From assembly GCF_007830545.1 (NCBI RefSeq), contig NZ_VLLF01000001.1, positions 744,001 to 808,000 on the forward strand: 64,000 nucleotides of DNA, written 5' to 3'. The translations under genes were made by a program, and so were the position numbers. This document shows, one piece after another, positions 27,074 to 36,463 of this stretch; positions within the stretch are counted from its first letter, which is position 1, and every line of letters begins with the position of its first letter. The DNA is from Roseibium hamelinense. Its GTDB lineage: Bacteria; Pseudomonadota; Alphaproteobacteria; Rhizobiales; Stappiaceae. The notes under the pieces are model-generated. The model was given only the letters and a program-made list of their open reading frames with translations, made no database searches and had not been told where the DNA came from.

Positions 27074-27488
27074 CGCCGCGGACACCCTCAAGCGGACGGC
27101 GGGAGCCTCTCGCCGCCGCAAAGCTGCCGCGGAAGAAACTGAGTACAAAATACCGAAGCGGACGGGTGCTGCCCCAGGGCGCATCTGCGCTTCTTTTCCG
27201 GCCAGGGTTTCGCGGTCATGCAAATGCCGCGCCTGTAAAACGATCTCAGCTGGTCCGGAGACCGGATTTTTTCCACATTGCAGCCCCCTGCTCTTGCCCC
27301 CCAATAACCTTTTGTTGCTCCTGCCGAAATTCAAATCTCGCAACGGCGCATCCTCAGATAATTATGAATGCATTTAAATAAATGAAACGTTTCATATTGA
27401 CGTCCGCTTTTTACCGTGCATTCAAATGGGGCAGCCTCGATACCGGGAAACAATCCGGTAAGGGCCTGACCTATTCGGGAGGAAAATC
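27074..27488. other. Intergenic region upstream of rbsB
   Basis: About 415 bases without a gene. The first part has only a weak hairpin after the chemoreceptor. The last ~110 bases carry the rbs operator, promoter core and, just before the ATG at 27489, the ribosome site GGGAGGA. Confidence 0.5.
27382..27395. promoter_or_regulatory. LacI-type operator of the ribose operon
   Basis: ATGAAACGTTTCAT is a perfect 14-base palindrome with the central CG typical of LacI/GalR-family operators. It lies just upstream of a candidate -35 (TTGACG, 27397-27402; -10 around 27420 is weak). The ligand is most likely the rbsR product encoded at the end of the same operon. Confidence 0.75.
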
Positions 27489-28409
27489 ATGAAGTTACTT
27501 AAGATCGCCGCTGGCGCGGTGAGCGGCCTTGCTATGCTTGCCGGTACCGCAATGGCAGACGACAAGCCGGTGGTCGGCCTGATCATGAAGTCGTTGGCCA
27601 ACGAGTTCTTTCAAAACATGATGGTCGGCGCGGAAGCGCATCAGGAAAAGCGCGGCGACTACGAGCTGCTGGCCGTGGGCATGCAGAACGAGACGGATTT
27701 TGAATCGCAGATCAATGCGGTTGAAAACTTCATCACCCAAGGCGTTGACGCCATCGTGGTCGCCCCTGCAGACAGCCGCGCGATGGTCCGTCCTCTGAAA
27801 AAGGCGATGGACGCCGGCATCGTTGTGGTCAATTTCGACGTGGCACTCGATGAAGAGGCAAAAAAGCAGCGCGGTGTCGAACTGGCTTTTGTCGGTCCGG
27901 ACAACCGCGGCGGAGCCAAGCTTGCCGGTGATGCACTGGGCAAGAAACTCGGCGAAGGCGGCAAGGTCGTGATCATCGAAGGCAATCCGGGCGCCGACAA
28001 CGCAACCCAGCGCCGGCTTGGCTTTGAAGACTCCGTGGCTGAATACAAGCTCGACCTTCTCGACAGCCGAACGGCACATTGGGAAACCGAGGAGGCAAAC
28101 TCGGTGTTTTCCAACATGCTGACCGCACATCCGGACATTCAGGGCGTGATGGCTGCCAATGATTCCATGGCCATCGGCGTGGTTAAGGCGCTTGAAAGCG
28201 CGGGCCGTGACGACATTCTGGTCGTCGGCTTCGACAACATCCCGGCCGTTGGCCCGATGATCGAAGACGGCCGTATGCTGGCAACCGTTGATCAGTTTGG
28301 TACCGATATGGCGGCCAATGCGATCGACCTTGCTCTGGAAGTCGTCAATGGCGGTCCGGAACTGGAAGGCTGGGTCAAAACGCCGATCGAGCTGGTGACC
28401 GCCGACTGA
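27489..28409 (+). CDS. rbsB: Ribose ABC transporter, periplasmic binding protein
   Basis: The sugar-binding component of a high-affinity ribose importer. 306 residues with a cleavable signal peptide (cut after TAMA, about residue 23), then the type I periplasmic binding fold starting VVGLIMKSLANEFFQNMMVGAEA. Conserved sugar-contact stretches include VAPADSRAM, NFDVAL and AANDSMAIGVVKAL, and the ending is TPIELVTAD. First gene of rbsBACDK-R; strong ribosome site GGGAGGA. A hairpin after its stop likely keeps its transcript more abundant than the transporter genes. Ribose rather than another pentose is inferred from the rbsD and rbsK neighbours. Confidence 0.92.
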   Translation: MKLLKIAAGAVSGLAMLAGTAMADDKPVVGLIMKSLANEFFQNMMVGAEAHQEKRGDYELLAVGMQNETDFESQINAVENFITQGVDAIVVAPADSRAMVRPLKKAMDAGIVVVNFDVALDEEAKKQRGVELAFVGPDNRGGAKLAGDALGKKLGEGGKVVIIEGNPGADNATQRRLGFEDSVAEYKLDLLDSRTAHWETEEANSVFSNMLTAHPDIQGVMAANDSMAIGVVKALESAGRDDILVVGFDNIPAVGPMIEDGRMLATVDQFGTDMAANAIDLALEVVNGGPELEGWVKTPIELVTAD

Positions 28410-28426
28410 CCTTACGTCGCATCAAG

Positions 28427-28462
28427 GCCCCTGTTTGACCTTTCAAACCGGGGCTCCTTTTT
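28427..28462 (+). terminator. Attenuating hairpin between rbsB and rbsA
   Basis: Arms GCCCCTGTTTGA (28427-28438) and TCAAACCGGGGC (28443-28454) pair with one mismatch around a CCTT loop, followed by five T residues (28458-28462). Its place inside an operon suggests partial termination or 3'-end protection favouring rbsB. Confidence 0.78.
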
Positions 28463-28487
28463 CTCCAGCCACGCATGGACAATCGCC

Positions 28488-30059
28488 ATGGCCGCAGCCG
28501 ATTTTGATGCAGCGCCCGCCACACCCTCCCCGCAACAGGCCTTCCTCGCCGTTGAAGGGTTAAAAAAACACTTTGGCGGCGTAAAAGCGCTCGACAGTGT
28601 CAGCTTTTCACTCAAACAGGGCGAAGTGCACGCGCTCGTTGGTGAAAATGGCGCCGGAAAATCGACGCTGATCAAGATCCTGTCCGGGGTGTTTGCCTAT
28701 GACGCCGGACAGATCCACCTGGACGGGGCGGCCTATCAGCCGGCCAGCCCGCATGATGCAAAAATCAGCGGCGTCCAGGTCGTTCACCAGGAATTCAACC
28801 TTCTGGATCACCTCAGCATTGCCGAAAACATATCGATCGAAAAACTGCCGCGCACCCGCCTCGGACTTCTTGATAAAAAAGAGCTGAACCGTCGTGCGGT
28901 AACTGCGCTCGAGGCGATCGGCCTGACCGACATCGATGTACGTGCCCCCATCGCATCCCTCGGCATTGCGCACCGTCAGCTCGTCGAGATTGCGCGCGCG
29001 CTTCAATCCAGGAGCCGCATCCTGATTCTTGACGAGCCGACGGCAACCCTCACCAAACGTGAAACCGAACGGCTTTTTGAGATTGTCGAGAGCATCAAGG
29101 CCGACGGCGTCACGGTTGTGTTTGTTTCGCATCACCTTGATGAAGTGTTCCGGATCTGTGACCGCGTGACCGTGTTCAGAAACGGCAAAACCATCGCCAC
29201 CGATCTGATCTCGGACACCTCGCCCGAAGGCGTCGTTCACCGCATGGTTGGGCGGCGGCTGGAGGCGCAGATCGCCGAGGGCCACGAAACGCTTTCCCTG
29301 GGCCCGGTTGCGCTTGGTGTTCAGGATCTGCGCACGGCCGCGAACCCGAAACCGACGGGTGTCACTTTCGATCTGCATTATGGCGAGATTGTCGGCATTG
29401 CCGGCCTCGTCGGTGCCGGACGCACGGAGATCCTGCGCGGAATCTTCGGGATGGACCCGATCCAGTCCGGCCGAATCCTGCGCGACGAGAAGGAAGTGCG
29501 TTTCAAGGGCCCCGGAGATGCCATTGCCTCGGGCCTCGGATTCGTGACCGAAGACCGCAAAGGTGAAGGGCTTGTGCTCGACATGCCGATTGCGGCCAAC
29601 AGCTCCATGGCCAACATTGCGTCTGTATCCAATCTCGGGCTGATCAAGTTTGCAGAAGAAAACCGGCAAGCCCGGGACGCGGGCGCAAAACTCAAGCTGA
29701 AATATGGCGACACCGCCGATCCCGCCTCCAGCCTGTCCGGCGGCAACCAGCAAAAGGTCGTGCTCGCCAAATGGCTGGTACGCAATCCGAAGGTGCTGCT
29801 TCTGGACGAGCCGACCCGCGGTGTCGATGTCGGCGCAAAGGCCGAAATCTACGCAATTTTGAAAGGGCTGGCGCGTGAGGGCGTTGCGCTCCTGGTCGTC
29901 TCCTCGGAGATGCCCGAGCTGATGACCTTGTCCGATCGTATCCTTGTGCTCTCAGACCATGAAATTCAAGGCGAACTGAAGCGCCCGGAATTCTCGGAAG
30001 AAAACATACTCAAACTGGCTTATGGCCGCAGCGAGCAGGCCGGGGGACTGACCCAATGA
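28488..30059 (+). CDS. rbsA: Ribose ABC transporter, double ATPase subunit
   Basis: Energises ribose import; a fused tandem of two ABC domains typical of CUT2 sugar importers. 523 residues. The first half has Walker A GENGAGKSTLIKIL and Walker B ILILDEPTATLT. The second half has the usual degenerate Walker A (GLVGAGRTEILRGIFG), an intact signature LSGGNQQKVVLAKWL and Walker B VLLLDEPTRGVDVG. Its stop overlaps the rbsC start by four bases (ATGA), indicating coupled translation. Confidence 0.95.
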   Translation: MAAADFDAAPATPSPQQAFLAVEGLKKHFGGVKALDSVSFSLKQGEVHALVGENGAGKSTLIKILSGVFAYDAGQIHLDGAAYQPASPHDAKISGVQVVHQEFNLLDHLSIAENISIEKLPRTRLGLLDKKELNRRAVTALEAIGLTDIDVRAPIASLGIAHRQLVEIARALQSRSRILILDEPTATLTKRETERLFEIVESIKADGVTVVFVSHHLDEVFRICDRVTVFRNGKTIATDLISDTSPEGVVHRMVGRRLEAQIAEGHETLSLGPVALGVQDLRTAANPKPTGVTFDLHYGEIVGIAGLVGAGRTEILRGIFGMDPIQSGRILRDEKEVRFKGPGDAIASGLGFVTEDRKGEGLVLDMPIAANSSMANIASVSNLGLIKFAEENRQARDAGAKLKLKYGDTADPASSLSGGNQQKVVLAKWLVRNPKVLLLDEPTRGVDVGAKAEIYAILKGLAREGVALLVVSSEMPELMTLSDRILVLSDHEIQGELKRPEFSEENILKLAYGRSEQAGGLTQ

Positions 30060-31054
30060 CAACACAAACGCTTGCGGAGACCGGACAGGTCAAACGTGCC
30101 ATCTCGCTCCGCTCCGTCTTGAACAATGCCGGTATCGGGCTTGCCCTGCTCGCGCTGATCCTGTTCTTTTCGGTCTTTACCGAACACTTTCTGACAGCCA
30201 ACAACATCACCAACATCCTGACCCAGATCACCATCAATCTGATCCTGGCCGTCGGTATGACCTTTGTGATCCTGATCGGCGGCATTGATTTGTCGGTCGG
30301 CTCGGTTATGGCGTTTGCTGCGGTGGTCGCCGGCAAGGCCATTACGCTGCCCGGCTTCGGCCCCGCAGAGGCCATCGCGCTGGCAGTGGTTGCGGCGACG
30401 ATGACCGGCGTATTGTGCGGCGTGTTCAACGGCGTCATCAGTGCTTATTGGGCACTGCCCTCGTTCATCATCACCCTTGGCATGCTGAACATTGCCCGCG
30501 GTGCTGCGCTGCAAGTGTCCGATGCCCAGACGATCTACGCGTTTCCGATCGCGTTCGAGGAATTCGGCTCGGCCATGATTTATGGTGTTCCGGTGGTGTT
30601 CATTGTTGCGCTGCTCCTTGTTTTGGTGGCCTGGTTCGTTTTGAACTACACCGTTTTCGGCCGCTTGCTTTACGGTATCGGCAACAACGAGGAGGCCGTG
30701 CGGCTCGCGGGCCACCCAGTGTTCTGGTACAAAGTGGCGGCCTTCACGATCTGCGGCTTCACTGCAGGCATTGCTGCCATCGTCTATATGGCCCGTTTGA
30801 ACATCTCCAGCCCGATTGCCGGGATCGGCTTTGAACTCAATGCCATTGCCGCGGTCATTATCGGCGGCACCAGCCTCAGCGGCGGGCGTGGATCGGTAAT
30901 CGGCACCCTGCTTGGCGCCATTATCATCGGTGTCCTGGCAAATGGGCTGATACTTATTGGCCTAAGCGACTTTATGCGGCAGATGATTACCGGTATCGTA
31001 ATCGTCTTCGCTGTCATCCTCGACCATTACCGCGCAAAGTACACCGCCAAATGA
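30056..31054 (+). CDS. rbsC: Ribose ABC transporter permease
   Basis: The membrane channel of the ribose importer, 332 residues with about nine to ten hydrophobic segments. Family blocks: VGMTFVILIGGIDLSVGSVMAF, GVFNGVISAYWALPSFIITLGMLNIARGAAL and AAVIIGGTSLSGGRGSVIGTLLGA, the last including the loop that contacts the ATPase. Overlaps both rbsA upstream and rbsD downstream by ATGA. Assignment to CUT2 ribose permeases is firm; exact substrate follows from context. Confidence 0.95.
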   Translation: MTTQTLAETGQVKRAISLRSVLNNAGIGLALLALILFFSVFTEHFLTANNITNILTQITINLILAVGMTFVILIGGIDLSVGSVMAFAAVVAGKAITLPGFGPAEAIALAVVAATMTGVLCGVFNGVISAYWALPSFIITLGMLNIARGAALQVSDAQTIYAFPIAFEEFGSAMIYGVPVVFIVALLLVLVAWFVLNYTVFGRLLYGIGNNEEAVRLAGHPVFWYKVAAFTICGFTAGIAAIVYMARLNISSPIAGIGFELNAIAAVIIGGTSLSGGRGSVIGTLLGAIIIGVLANGLILIGLSDFMRQMITGIVIVFAVILDHYRAKYTAK

Positions 31055-31461
31055 AGAAAACCGCTCTGCTTAACCGTCACCTGAGCGCACTGGTTGCTTC
31101 GCTCGGGCATATGGATGAAATCGTGGTCGCCGATGCGGGCCTGCCCGTTCCCGCGGGCACCGATGTCATCGACCTTGCGGTGACCGCCGGCGTGCCAAGC
31201 CTGGCCCAAGTGCTGAGCGCCCTGCGCAGCGAACTGGTCATAGAGGGCGCGGTTTACGCCGAAGAGGCCGGGGTGGAAACCGAGAAACTTATGCAGCGCG
31301 AACTCAGTGCCTGGCGTGCCGGGACGGAAACCGGCAATCCGGTGACCAAGGTGTCTCACACTGCGTTCAAGGCGCGCACGGCAAAAGCCCGGGCCGTGAT
31401 CCGGACCGGCGAAACGACGCCCTATGCCAATATCATCCTGATCAGCGGAGTAGCGTTTTGA
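31051..31461 (+). CDS. rbsD: D-ribose pyranase
   Basis: Interconverts pyranose and furanose forms of ribose after uptake so that ribokinase can use it. 136 residues with the full family pattern: N-terminal LNRHLSALVASLGHMDEIVVADAGLPVP, which includes the catalytic His, VPSLAQVL, and the C-terminal AVIRTGETTPYANIILISGV. Overlaps rbsC (ATGA) and rbsK (four bases). Its presence strongly supports ribose as the operon substrate. Confidence 0.94.
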   Translation: MKKTALLNRHLSALVASLGHMDEIVVADAGLPVPAGTDVIDLAVTAGVPSLAQVLSALRSELVIEGAVYAEEAGVETEKLMQRELSAWRAGTETGNPVTKVSHTAFKARTAKARAVIRTGETTPYANIILISGVAF

Positions 31462-32384
31462 AACCGGTGACCATAGTTGGCAGCGTCAATATCGATCTGG
31501 TGTGTTATCTCGACCGCTGGCCCGAGATTGGCGAAACCATTCCGGTTCGCGAGACCGCCACCGCGCTTGGCGGCAAAGGGGCCAACCAGGCTGTCGCGGC
31601 CAAAAAACTCGGGGCGGATGTGACGCTGGTCGCCGCCATAGGCCAAGATGCTTTCGGCCAGAGCGCCGCGGCAGATCTGAAAGGCCTCGGCGTCACATGC
31701 CGTCTTGCCCAACTGGCAGACCATCAAACAGGTTTGGCATTCATCGACGTCGGCCCGGACGGCAACAATCTGATCCGCCTGTCCGCAGGGGCCAACGCCG
31801 CCCTGCGGCCAGCCGATGCGGAACAGCACGCAGACCTTCTGCAAAACAGCAGCGTCGTGCTGCTGCAAAACGAAATCGCCCTGGAAACGTCGCTAGCCGC
31901 TGCCCGTCTTGCCCGTCAGGGTGATGCCTTGGTGATTATGGATCCAGCGCCCGCGCCGGCTGCCGCATGGGGACCGGATGTTTTGGCGGCATTTGATATT
32001 CTAACACCCAATGCAAGCGAGGCCGGAAGCCTGCTCGGCCGGACGCTGAGCACCCTGGAGGACGCACTCGCGGCCGCTGATACTCTAGCAGGCCGCGGAC
32101 TCAAAGGCGCCGTGGTGACGATGGGCGGTCATGGCGTTGCCTGGTCCTTTGGAAACGAACGCGGCATGCGCACAGCACCAAAGGTTGCAGCCATCGACAC
32201 CGTAGCGGCAGGAGACTGCTTCAATGGCGCATTGGCGGCCGAACTTGCACGAGGCAGCCATTTTGAAGAGGCCATCGCATTTGCCATGCGCGCCGCCGCG
32301 CTCGCGACGACACGCAAAGGTGCCTCCTCCTCGCTGCCCGATCTTAAAGAGTTGGAGACCTTTTCTGCGGTAGAGACAGCGTGA
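31458..32384 (+). CDS. rbsK: Ribokinase
   Basis: A PfkB-family kinase that phosphorylates ribose to ribose 5-phosphate. 308 residues: N-terminal VGSVNIDLVCYLDRWPEIGET, sugar-binding ALGGKGANQAVAAKKLGADV, and the C-terminal PfkB signature DTVAAGDCFNGALAAEL with the catalytic Asp. The anion hole reads A-A-G-D where most members have G-A-G-D, a mild variation. Starts within the end of rbsD; the regulator follows after ~40 bases. Confidence 0.93.
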   Translation: MKPVTIVGSVNIDLVCYLDRWPEIGETIPVRETATALGGKGANQAVAAKKLGADVTLVAAIGQDAFGQSAAADLKGLGVTCRLAQLADHQTGLAFIDVGPDGNNLIRLSAGANAALRPADAEQHADLLQNSSVVLLQNEIALETSLAAARLARQGDALVIMDPAPAPAAAWGPDVLAAFDILTPNASEAGSLLGRTLSTLEDALAAADTLAGRGLKGAVVTMGGHGVAWSFGNERGMRTAPKVAAIDTVAAGDCFNGALAAELARGSHFEEAIAFAMRAAALATTRKGASSSLPDLKELETFSAVETA

Positions 32385-32427
32385 CCTTCACAAGTGCTTG
32401 ATTGTTTTGTGCCATAGTGGTTCAAAC

Positions 32428-33450
32428 ATGATGAGCAATCCGAATAAACGGTCCCGCATGCCGACGATAAAAGACGTAGCCAAGAAAGCCAGCGTGTCCG
32501 TAGGCACGGTATCACGCGTGCTTGCAGACAACGACACCGTCAAGGAAGACCTGCGCAAGCGGGTTCTGTCGGCGATGCGCGAGCTGAACTACAAACCGAA
32601 TCTGGCAGCCAGAGCACTGAGAACCAACAGTATCGACGTCGTCGGTCTGATCGTGCCGGACATTACCAATCCGTTCTTCGCCCAGCTTGCCAAGAACATT
32701 GAGATGGAAGCGGCAACACGCGGTCAATCGGTCATGCTGGCCAATTCCCACGACGATCCGGACACGGAACGCACACAGGTCTCGGCGCTTCATGACCGGG
32801 CGGTCTCCGGGATCTTCGTCGTTGCTGCGACCGATGGCAGCCGTCCGTTTACAGCCGATATTCCAATCGTTTCTCTCGACCGCAGGTACGGATCGTACCC
32901 GCTTGTTGCGACTGATCAGCGGGACGGTTCGCGCAAACTCGCCGCCCACCTGCATGATCTCGGCCACCGAAAAATCGCCTACATCGCCGGACCGGAAGGC
33001 ATGGGCGTGTCGCGGGAACGGCGGGATGGGTTTGTCGAGCAAATCGAAAAACTGACCAGCGACGACGACCCGGTGGAGCTCGCCATCTATCATGGCGATT
33101 TCAGCTATGATGCGGGTGAAGCGATCGGCCGACTGATTTTGGAAAGCAGCCCGTCCGAGCGGCCGACGGCCATCGCCGCTGCCAGTGACCAGCAGGCGAT
33201 CGGCGTCATGCGCAGCGCGCGCGACCTTAGGATCAACGTTCCGCAAGACCTGTCAGTCACCGGTTTCGATGATATCGCCTTGGCCTCCCTTGTGGTTCCC
33301 CGCCTGACGACTTTGCGCCAGCCCATTGAGGATATGGCATCGGGTGCCGTCGAGCGTATTTTCCTGCCGACCGAGGAACAAACGGATTTCGCGATCCGTG
33401 GTTCGCTGGTTGTGCGCCAATCAACGGCCCCGCCCCCGTCCAGGGACTAG
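32428..33450 (+). CDS. rbsR: LacI-family transcriptional regulator of the ribose operon
   Basis: A sugar-responsive repressor of 341 residues. N-terminal LacI helix-turn-helix (about residues 12-60): PTIKDVAKKASVSVGTVSRVL followed by the hinge KPNLAARALRTNSI. Then the periplasmic-binding-like effector domain (VVGLIVPDITNPFFAQLAKNIE), ending with FDDIALASLVVPRLTTLRQP. I chose ATG 32428; 32458 is also possible because the helix-turn-helix begins right after it, and neither has a strong ribosome site. It is last in the operon and likely binds the palindrome before rbsB, so it controls its own gene as well. Ribose as inducer is inferred. Confidence 0.85.
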   Translation: MMSNPNKRSRMPTIKDVAKKASVSVGTVSRVLADNDTVKEDLRKRVLSAMRELNYKPNLAARALRTNSIDVVGLIVPDITNPFFAQLAKNIEMEAATRGQSVMLANSHDDPDTERTQVSALHDRAVSGIFVVAATDGSRPFTADIPIVSLDRRYGSYPLVATDQRDGSRKLAAHLHDLGHRKIAYIAGPEGMGVSRERRDGFVEQIEKLTSDDDPVELAIYHGDFSYDAGEAIGRLILESSPSERPTAIAAASDQQAIGVMRSARDLRINVPQDLSVTGFDDIALASLVVPRLTTLRQPIEDMASGAVERIFLPTEEQTDFAIRGSLVVRQSTAPPPSRD

Positions 33451-33459
33451 CTTTGAATA

Positions 33460-34125
33460 TCAACGAGCTGTATCGCCGCAAAGCCGGATAAACCCGGCCT
33501 CTGAATAGTCTAGCAAGGCTTCCACGAGGTCAGTCTCCTCTTTGAGCTTCGCCACCGCGCCAATCCGCCAGCTGGAGGATGTCAGTGCGAGCATGCCTGA
33601 CACCATAAAAACGAAGGCAGCACTCAAGGTCGTGCGGGAAGCGTTGGGACAGATTTCCGAAAGCTCGTCCAAAAACACAGATACGGTCGGGTCAAAACAC
33701 TCAGCCGCGATTTCCTTCCAGCGCTCATCGGCCGAAACCAGCGCTATGAGGCGACCATAAGCGACCCATCCCTTGTCCGGCCCGAAAGCAAGGTGCAAAA
33801 ACGGGCGCACGAAACAACTCAAGATTTCCCGCAAAATCAGATCCCCCGACTCTGCCTTGCGCGTTTCCAGCGCTTCCAGCCTCAACTCCGCCAGGGTTTC
33901 CGCACGCCGCGCCACAACTGCATGAAACAGATCCTCTTTCGGCCCGCCATGATGATTGACCAAGGCAACCGGTGAACCGGACTCGGCGGCGATGTCGCGA
34001 ATTGAGGTCCCGTCGAAGCCGCGCACGGCAAACAAGCTTTCCGCTGCATCCAGGATCCGCGCTTTGGTTGCCAGCGATTTTTTGCTCGGTGCGCGCCGGC
34101 GCGTGGACGTTTTCGGGCTCGACAT
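33460..34125 (-). CDS. TetR-family regulator divergent from the monooxygenase operon
   Basis: A repressor of 221 residues with an N-terminal TetR helix-turn-helix (about residues 22-68: ATKARILDAAESLFAVRGFDGTSIRDIAAESG). The usual L-V-N-Y-H-F-x-S-K-E recognition end is changed to LVNHHGGPKEDLF. The C-terminal ligand domain is helical and hydrophobic and resembles no well-known group. It is divergent to the flavin monooxygenase gene with only 71 bases between, which contain a TetR-like palindrome. Convergent with rbsR, only nine bases apart, with no terminator seen between. Confidence 0.88.
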   Translation of the reverse strand: MSSPKTSTRRRAPSKKSLATKARILDAAESLFAVRGFDGTSIRDIAAESGSPVALVNHHGGPKEDLFHAVVARRAETLAELRLEALETRKAESGDLILREILSCFVRPFLHLAFGPDKGWVAYGRLIALVSADERWKEIAAECFDPTVSVFLDELSEICPNASRTTLSAAFVFMVSGMLALTSSSWRIGAVAKLKEETDLVEALLDYSEAGFIRLCGDTAR

Positions 34126-34146
34126 TACAAAATCTCTTGCCTTAAT

Positions 34147-34162
34147 TTGAACATTCGTTCAA
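34147..34162. promoter_or_regulatory. Predicted operator of the divergent TetR regulator
   Basis: TTGAAC-ATTC-GTTCAA, a perfect inverted repeat with 6-base arms (flanks AAT/ATT continue it partly), centred in the 71-base divergent intergenic region. Position and form fit a TetR dimer site controlling both directions. Confidence 0.72.
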
Positions 34163-34196
34163 TTTAATAGAAACCATAGCGTGTGCGGGAGGAACC

Positions 34197-35564
34197 ATGC
34201 CACAAAAAACCGAACCCGTCCCAGAGGCAGGGCTGCCGGACACGCTCCCGGACACCCGCGATCAATATGCCTTGATCGGAGCCGGCCCCATGGGTTTGGC
34301 CATGGCCAAGGTGCTGCGGGAACAAGGTATCGCTTTTCAAGGTTTTGAAATGCACAGCGATGTGGGCGGGGTGTGGGACATCACCGGCCCACGGTCCACA
34401 ATGTACGAATCTGCTCACCTGATTTCCTCAAAAACCACCACCGAATTTGCCGACTTCCCAATGCCGGACGGCACACCGGACTATCCGTCTCACCGGCAAA
34501 TGAGGCAATACTTCCAGAGTTTTGCTAAGCATTTCGGTCTCTACGGGTGCTACAGTTTCAAGACAGAAGTGCTGAAGGCCGTTCCAATCGGCCCAAGCGG
34601 CGCCGGATGGCGCCTTACCTGGAAGACCCAAGACGGGCGAGAACACCAAAGTGTCTACAAAGGCCTCCTGATCGCCAATGGCACGTTGTCGACACCACGC
34701 CGCCTCGTCTTTGAAGGCAATTTTGAAGGCGAGCTGATCCACGCCGCCGATTACAAATCGGCCCGGCAGTTTAACGGCAAACGGGTCCTGATTGTCGGCG
34801 CAGGAAATTCCGGCTGCGACATGGCGGTCGACGCGGTCCACCATGCCAAGTCAGTCGACCTGTCCATGCGGCGGGGCTACTACTTCGTCCCGAAATATGT
34901 TTTCGGCCGCGCCGCCGATACGCTGAATGGCACTGCACACTTGCCAATGTGGCTGAAGCGCAAGATCGACAGCGTCATCTTGCGCTGGTTTGCTGGAGAC
35001 CCGCAACGCTACGGCTTCCCCAAGCCCGATTACAAACTTTACGAAAGCCACCCGGTGGTCAATTCCCTGATCTTGTTTCATGCCGGGCACGGCGATGTCG
35101 GGATCAAACCGGACATTGCGCGGCTTAACGGGAAAATCGTTCAGTTTTCCGATGGAACCCAGGCCAGCTACGACATGATCGTCACGGCCACAGGTTATGT
35201 GCTCGACTATCCGTTTATCGACAAGGCCTTGCTGAATTGGACGGGGGCGGCCCCTGACCTGTTTTTAAACTGCATGCATCCGGACCGGGACGATCTGTTT
35301 GTTCTTGGCATGGTAGAGGCGACCGGGCTTGGCTGGCAAGGACGGCATGAACAGGCCGAGCTGGTGGCGCGGTACATCAAGGGATTGGAACAAAAATCCA
35401 CCGCCGCTGATGCCATCCGGCGTGAAAAGGCCAACGGATTCAAGCGCCAGACCGGCGGCATTGACTACCTCAAGCTCGACCGCATGGCCTATTACGTCGA
35501 CAAGACCAGCTACCGCAGAGCGCTCACCAGCCGGATTGCATCACTGCAAAAGGCTGCCTCATGA
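34197..35564 (+). CDS. Flavin-containing monooxygenase (class B, FMO/BVMO-like)
   Basis: An FAD/NADPH enzyme inserting one oxygen atom into an organic substrate (N/S-oxidation or Baeyer-Villiger). 455 residues. FAD site GAGPMG (28-33), the FMO fingerprint F-x-G-x3-H-x3-Y in FEGELIHAADY (about 176-186), the NADPH site GAGNSG (about 202-207) and the late TATGYVLDYPF motif are present in order. The fingerprint ends H-A-A-D-Y rather than the BVMO form H-x3-W, favouring FMO. Leads a tightly overlapping operon with a BASS transporter and two SDR genes. Ribosome site GGGAGGA. Substrate unknown but probably hydrophobic. Confidence 0.88.
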   Translation: MPQKTEPVPEAGLPDTLPDTRDQYALIGAGPMGLAMAKVLREQGIAFQGFEMHSDVGGVWDITGPRSTMYESAHLISSKTTTEFADFPMPDGTPDYPSHRQMRQYFQSFAKHFGLYGCYSFKTEVLKAVPIGPSGAGWRLTWKTQDGREHQSVYKGLLIANGTLSTPRRLVFEGNFEGELIHAADYKSARQFNGKRVLIVGAGNSGCDMAVDAVHHAKSVDLSMRRGYYFVPKYVFGRAADTLNGTAHLPMWLKRKIDSVILRWFAGDPQRYGFPKPDYKLYESHPVVNSLILFHAGHGDVGIKPDIARLNGKIVQFSDGTQASYDMIVTATGYVLDYPFIDKALLNWTGAAPDLFLNCMHPDRDDLFVLGMVEATGLGWQGRHEQAELVARYIKGLEQKSTAADAIRREKANGFKRQTGGIDYLKLDRMAYYVDKTSYRRALTSRIASLQKAAS

Positions 35565-36463
35565 GCGATGTGGATTCGGTGCTGCTGAATTTTTCGCCCG
35601 GCAGCATGGTCTTGTTGAACGCGATCTTGGCAATCGTCATGTTCGCGGTCGCGATCGAAATTCAAACGGCCGATTTCAGGGCCCTTCTGCGCACGCCAAA
35701 ACCGTTTTTGGTCGGAATATTCGCGCAGTTTTTGATGCTGCCGGCCGTGACATTCTTGCTGGTTCTGGCCGTCCAGCCACGCGGGTCAATCGCGCTTGGC
35801 CTTATTCTTGTGGCTGCCTGCCCTGGCGGAAACATTTCCAATTTCATCACGCACCGGGCGGGTGGAAATGCCGCCTTGTCGGTTTCATTGACCGCGTTCA
35901 GCACCATCGGCTCGGTGGTGCTGACACCGGTCAATATCGCCTTTTGGGGCGGGCTATACGAACCGAGCCGTGCGCTTTTGACTGCCATTGAAATCAACCC
36001 GGTTCAAGTGGCGCTGACTGTTTCCCTCATGCTCCTCGTGCCGCTCATGCTCGGCATGACATTGAACGCCAAGGCCCCGCTTGCGGCAACCACCATCCGC
36101 CGCCCCCTGCAGATCCTTTCGATGGCGATCTTCATGGCGTTCATCGGCCTCGCACTGACAGCAAACTGGACGTTTTTCACGGCGTTTGCGGGCGAGATTG
36201 TGCCCATCGTGGTCGCACATAACGCGCTCGCCCTGACGAGCGGCTATCTCATTGCAACGCTGACCGGCCTTAGCCCCTACGACCGGCGTGCCCTGTCGAT
36301 CGAAACGGGCATTCAAAACTCTGGCCTCGGATTGGTGCTGATCTTCGGCTTTTTCCAAGGCCTTGGCGGAATGGCCGTTGTCGCGGCGTTCTGGGGTGTT
36401 TGGCACGCAGTGTCAGGGCTGGCGCTGGCAAAGTGGTTTTCGCGCACGGAGGCAGCCCGATGA
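35561..36463 (+). CDS. Bile acid:sodium symporter (BASS) family transporter
   Basis: An inner-membrane transporter of 300 residues with about nine to ten transmembrane segments. The two family sodium-site motifs are visible: ACPGGNISNF near residue 88 and ETGIQNSGLGL near 248. BASS proteins import steroids, pantoate, pyruvate and other organic anions with sodium. Overlaps the monooxygenase stop and the next start by ATGA, so it is translated with them. Here it most likely imports, or possibly exports, the substrate handled by the operon enzymes. Confidence 0.85.
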   Translation: MSDVDSVLLNFSPGSMVLLNAILAIVMFAVAIEIQTADFRALLRTPKPFLVGIFAQFLMLPAVTFLLVLAVQPRGSIALGLILVAACPGGNISNFITHRAGGNAALSVSLTAFSTIGSVVLTPVNIAFWGGLYEPSRALLTAIEINPVQVALTVSLMLLVPLMLGMTLNAKAPLAATTIRRPLQILSMAIFMAFIGLALTANWTFFTAFAGEIVPIVVAHNALALTSGYLIATLTGLSPYDRRALSIETGIQNSGLGLVLIFGFFQGLGGMAVVAAFWGVWHAVSGLALAKWFSRTEAAR

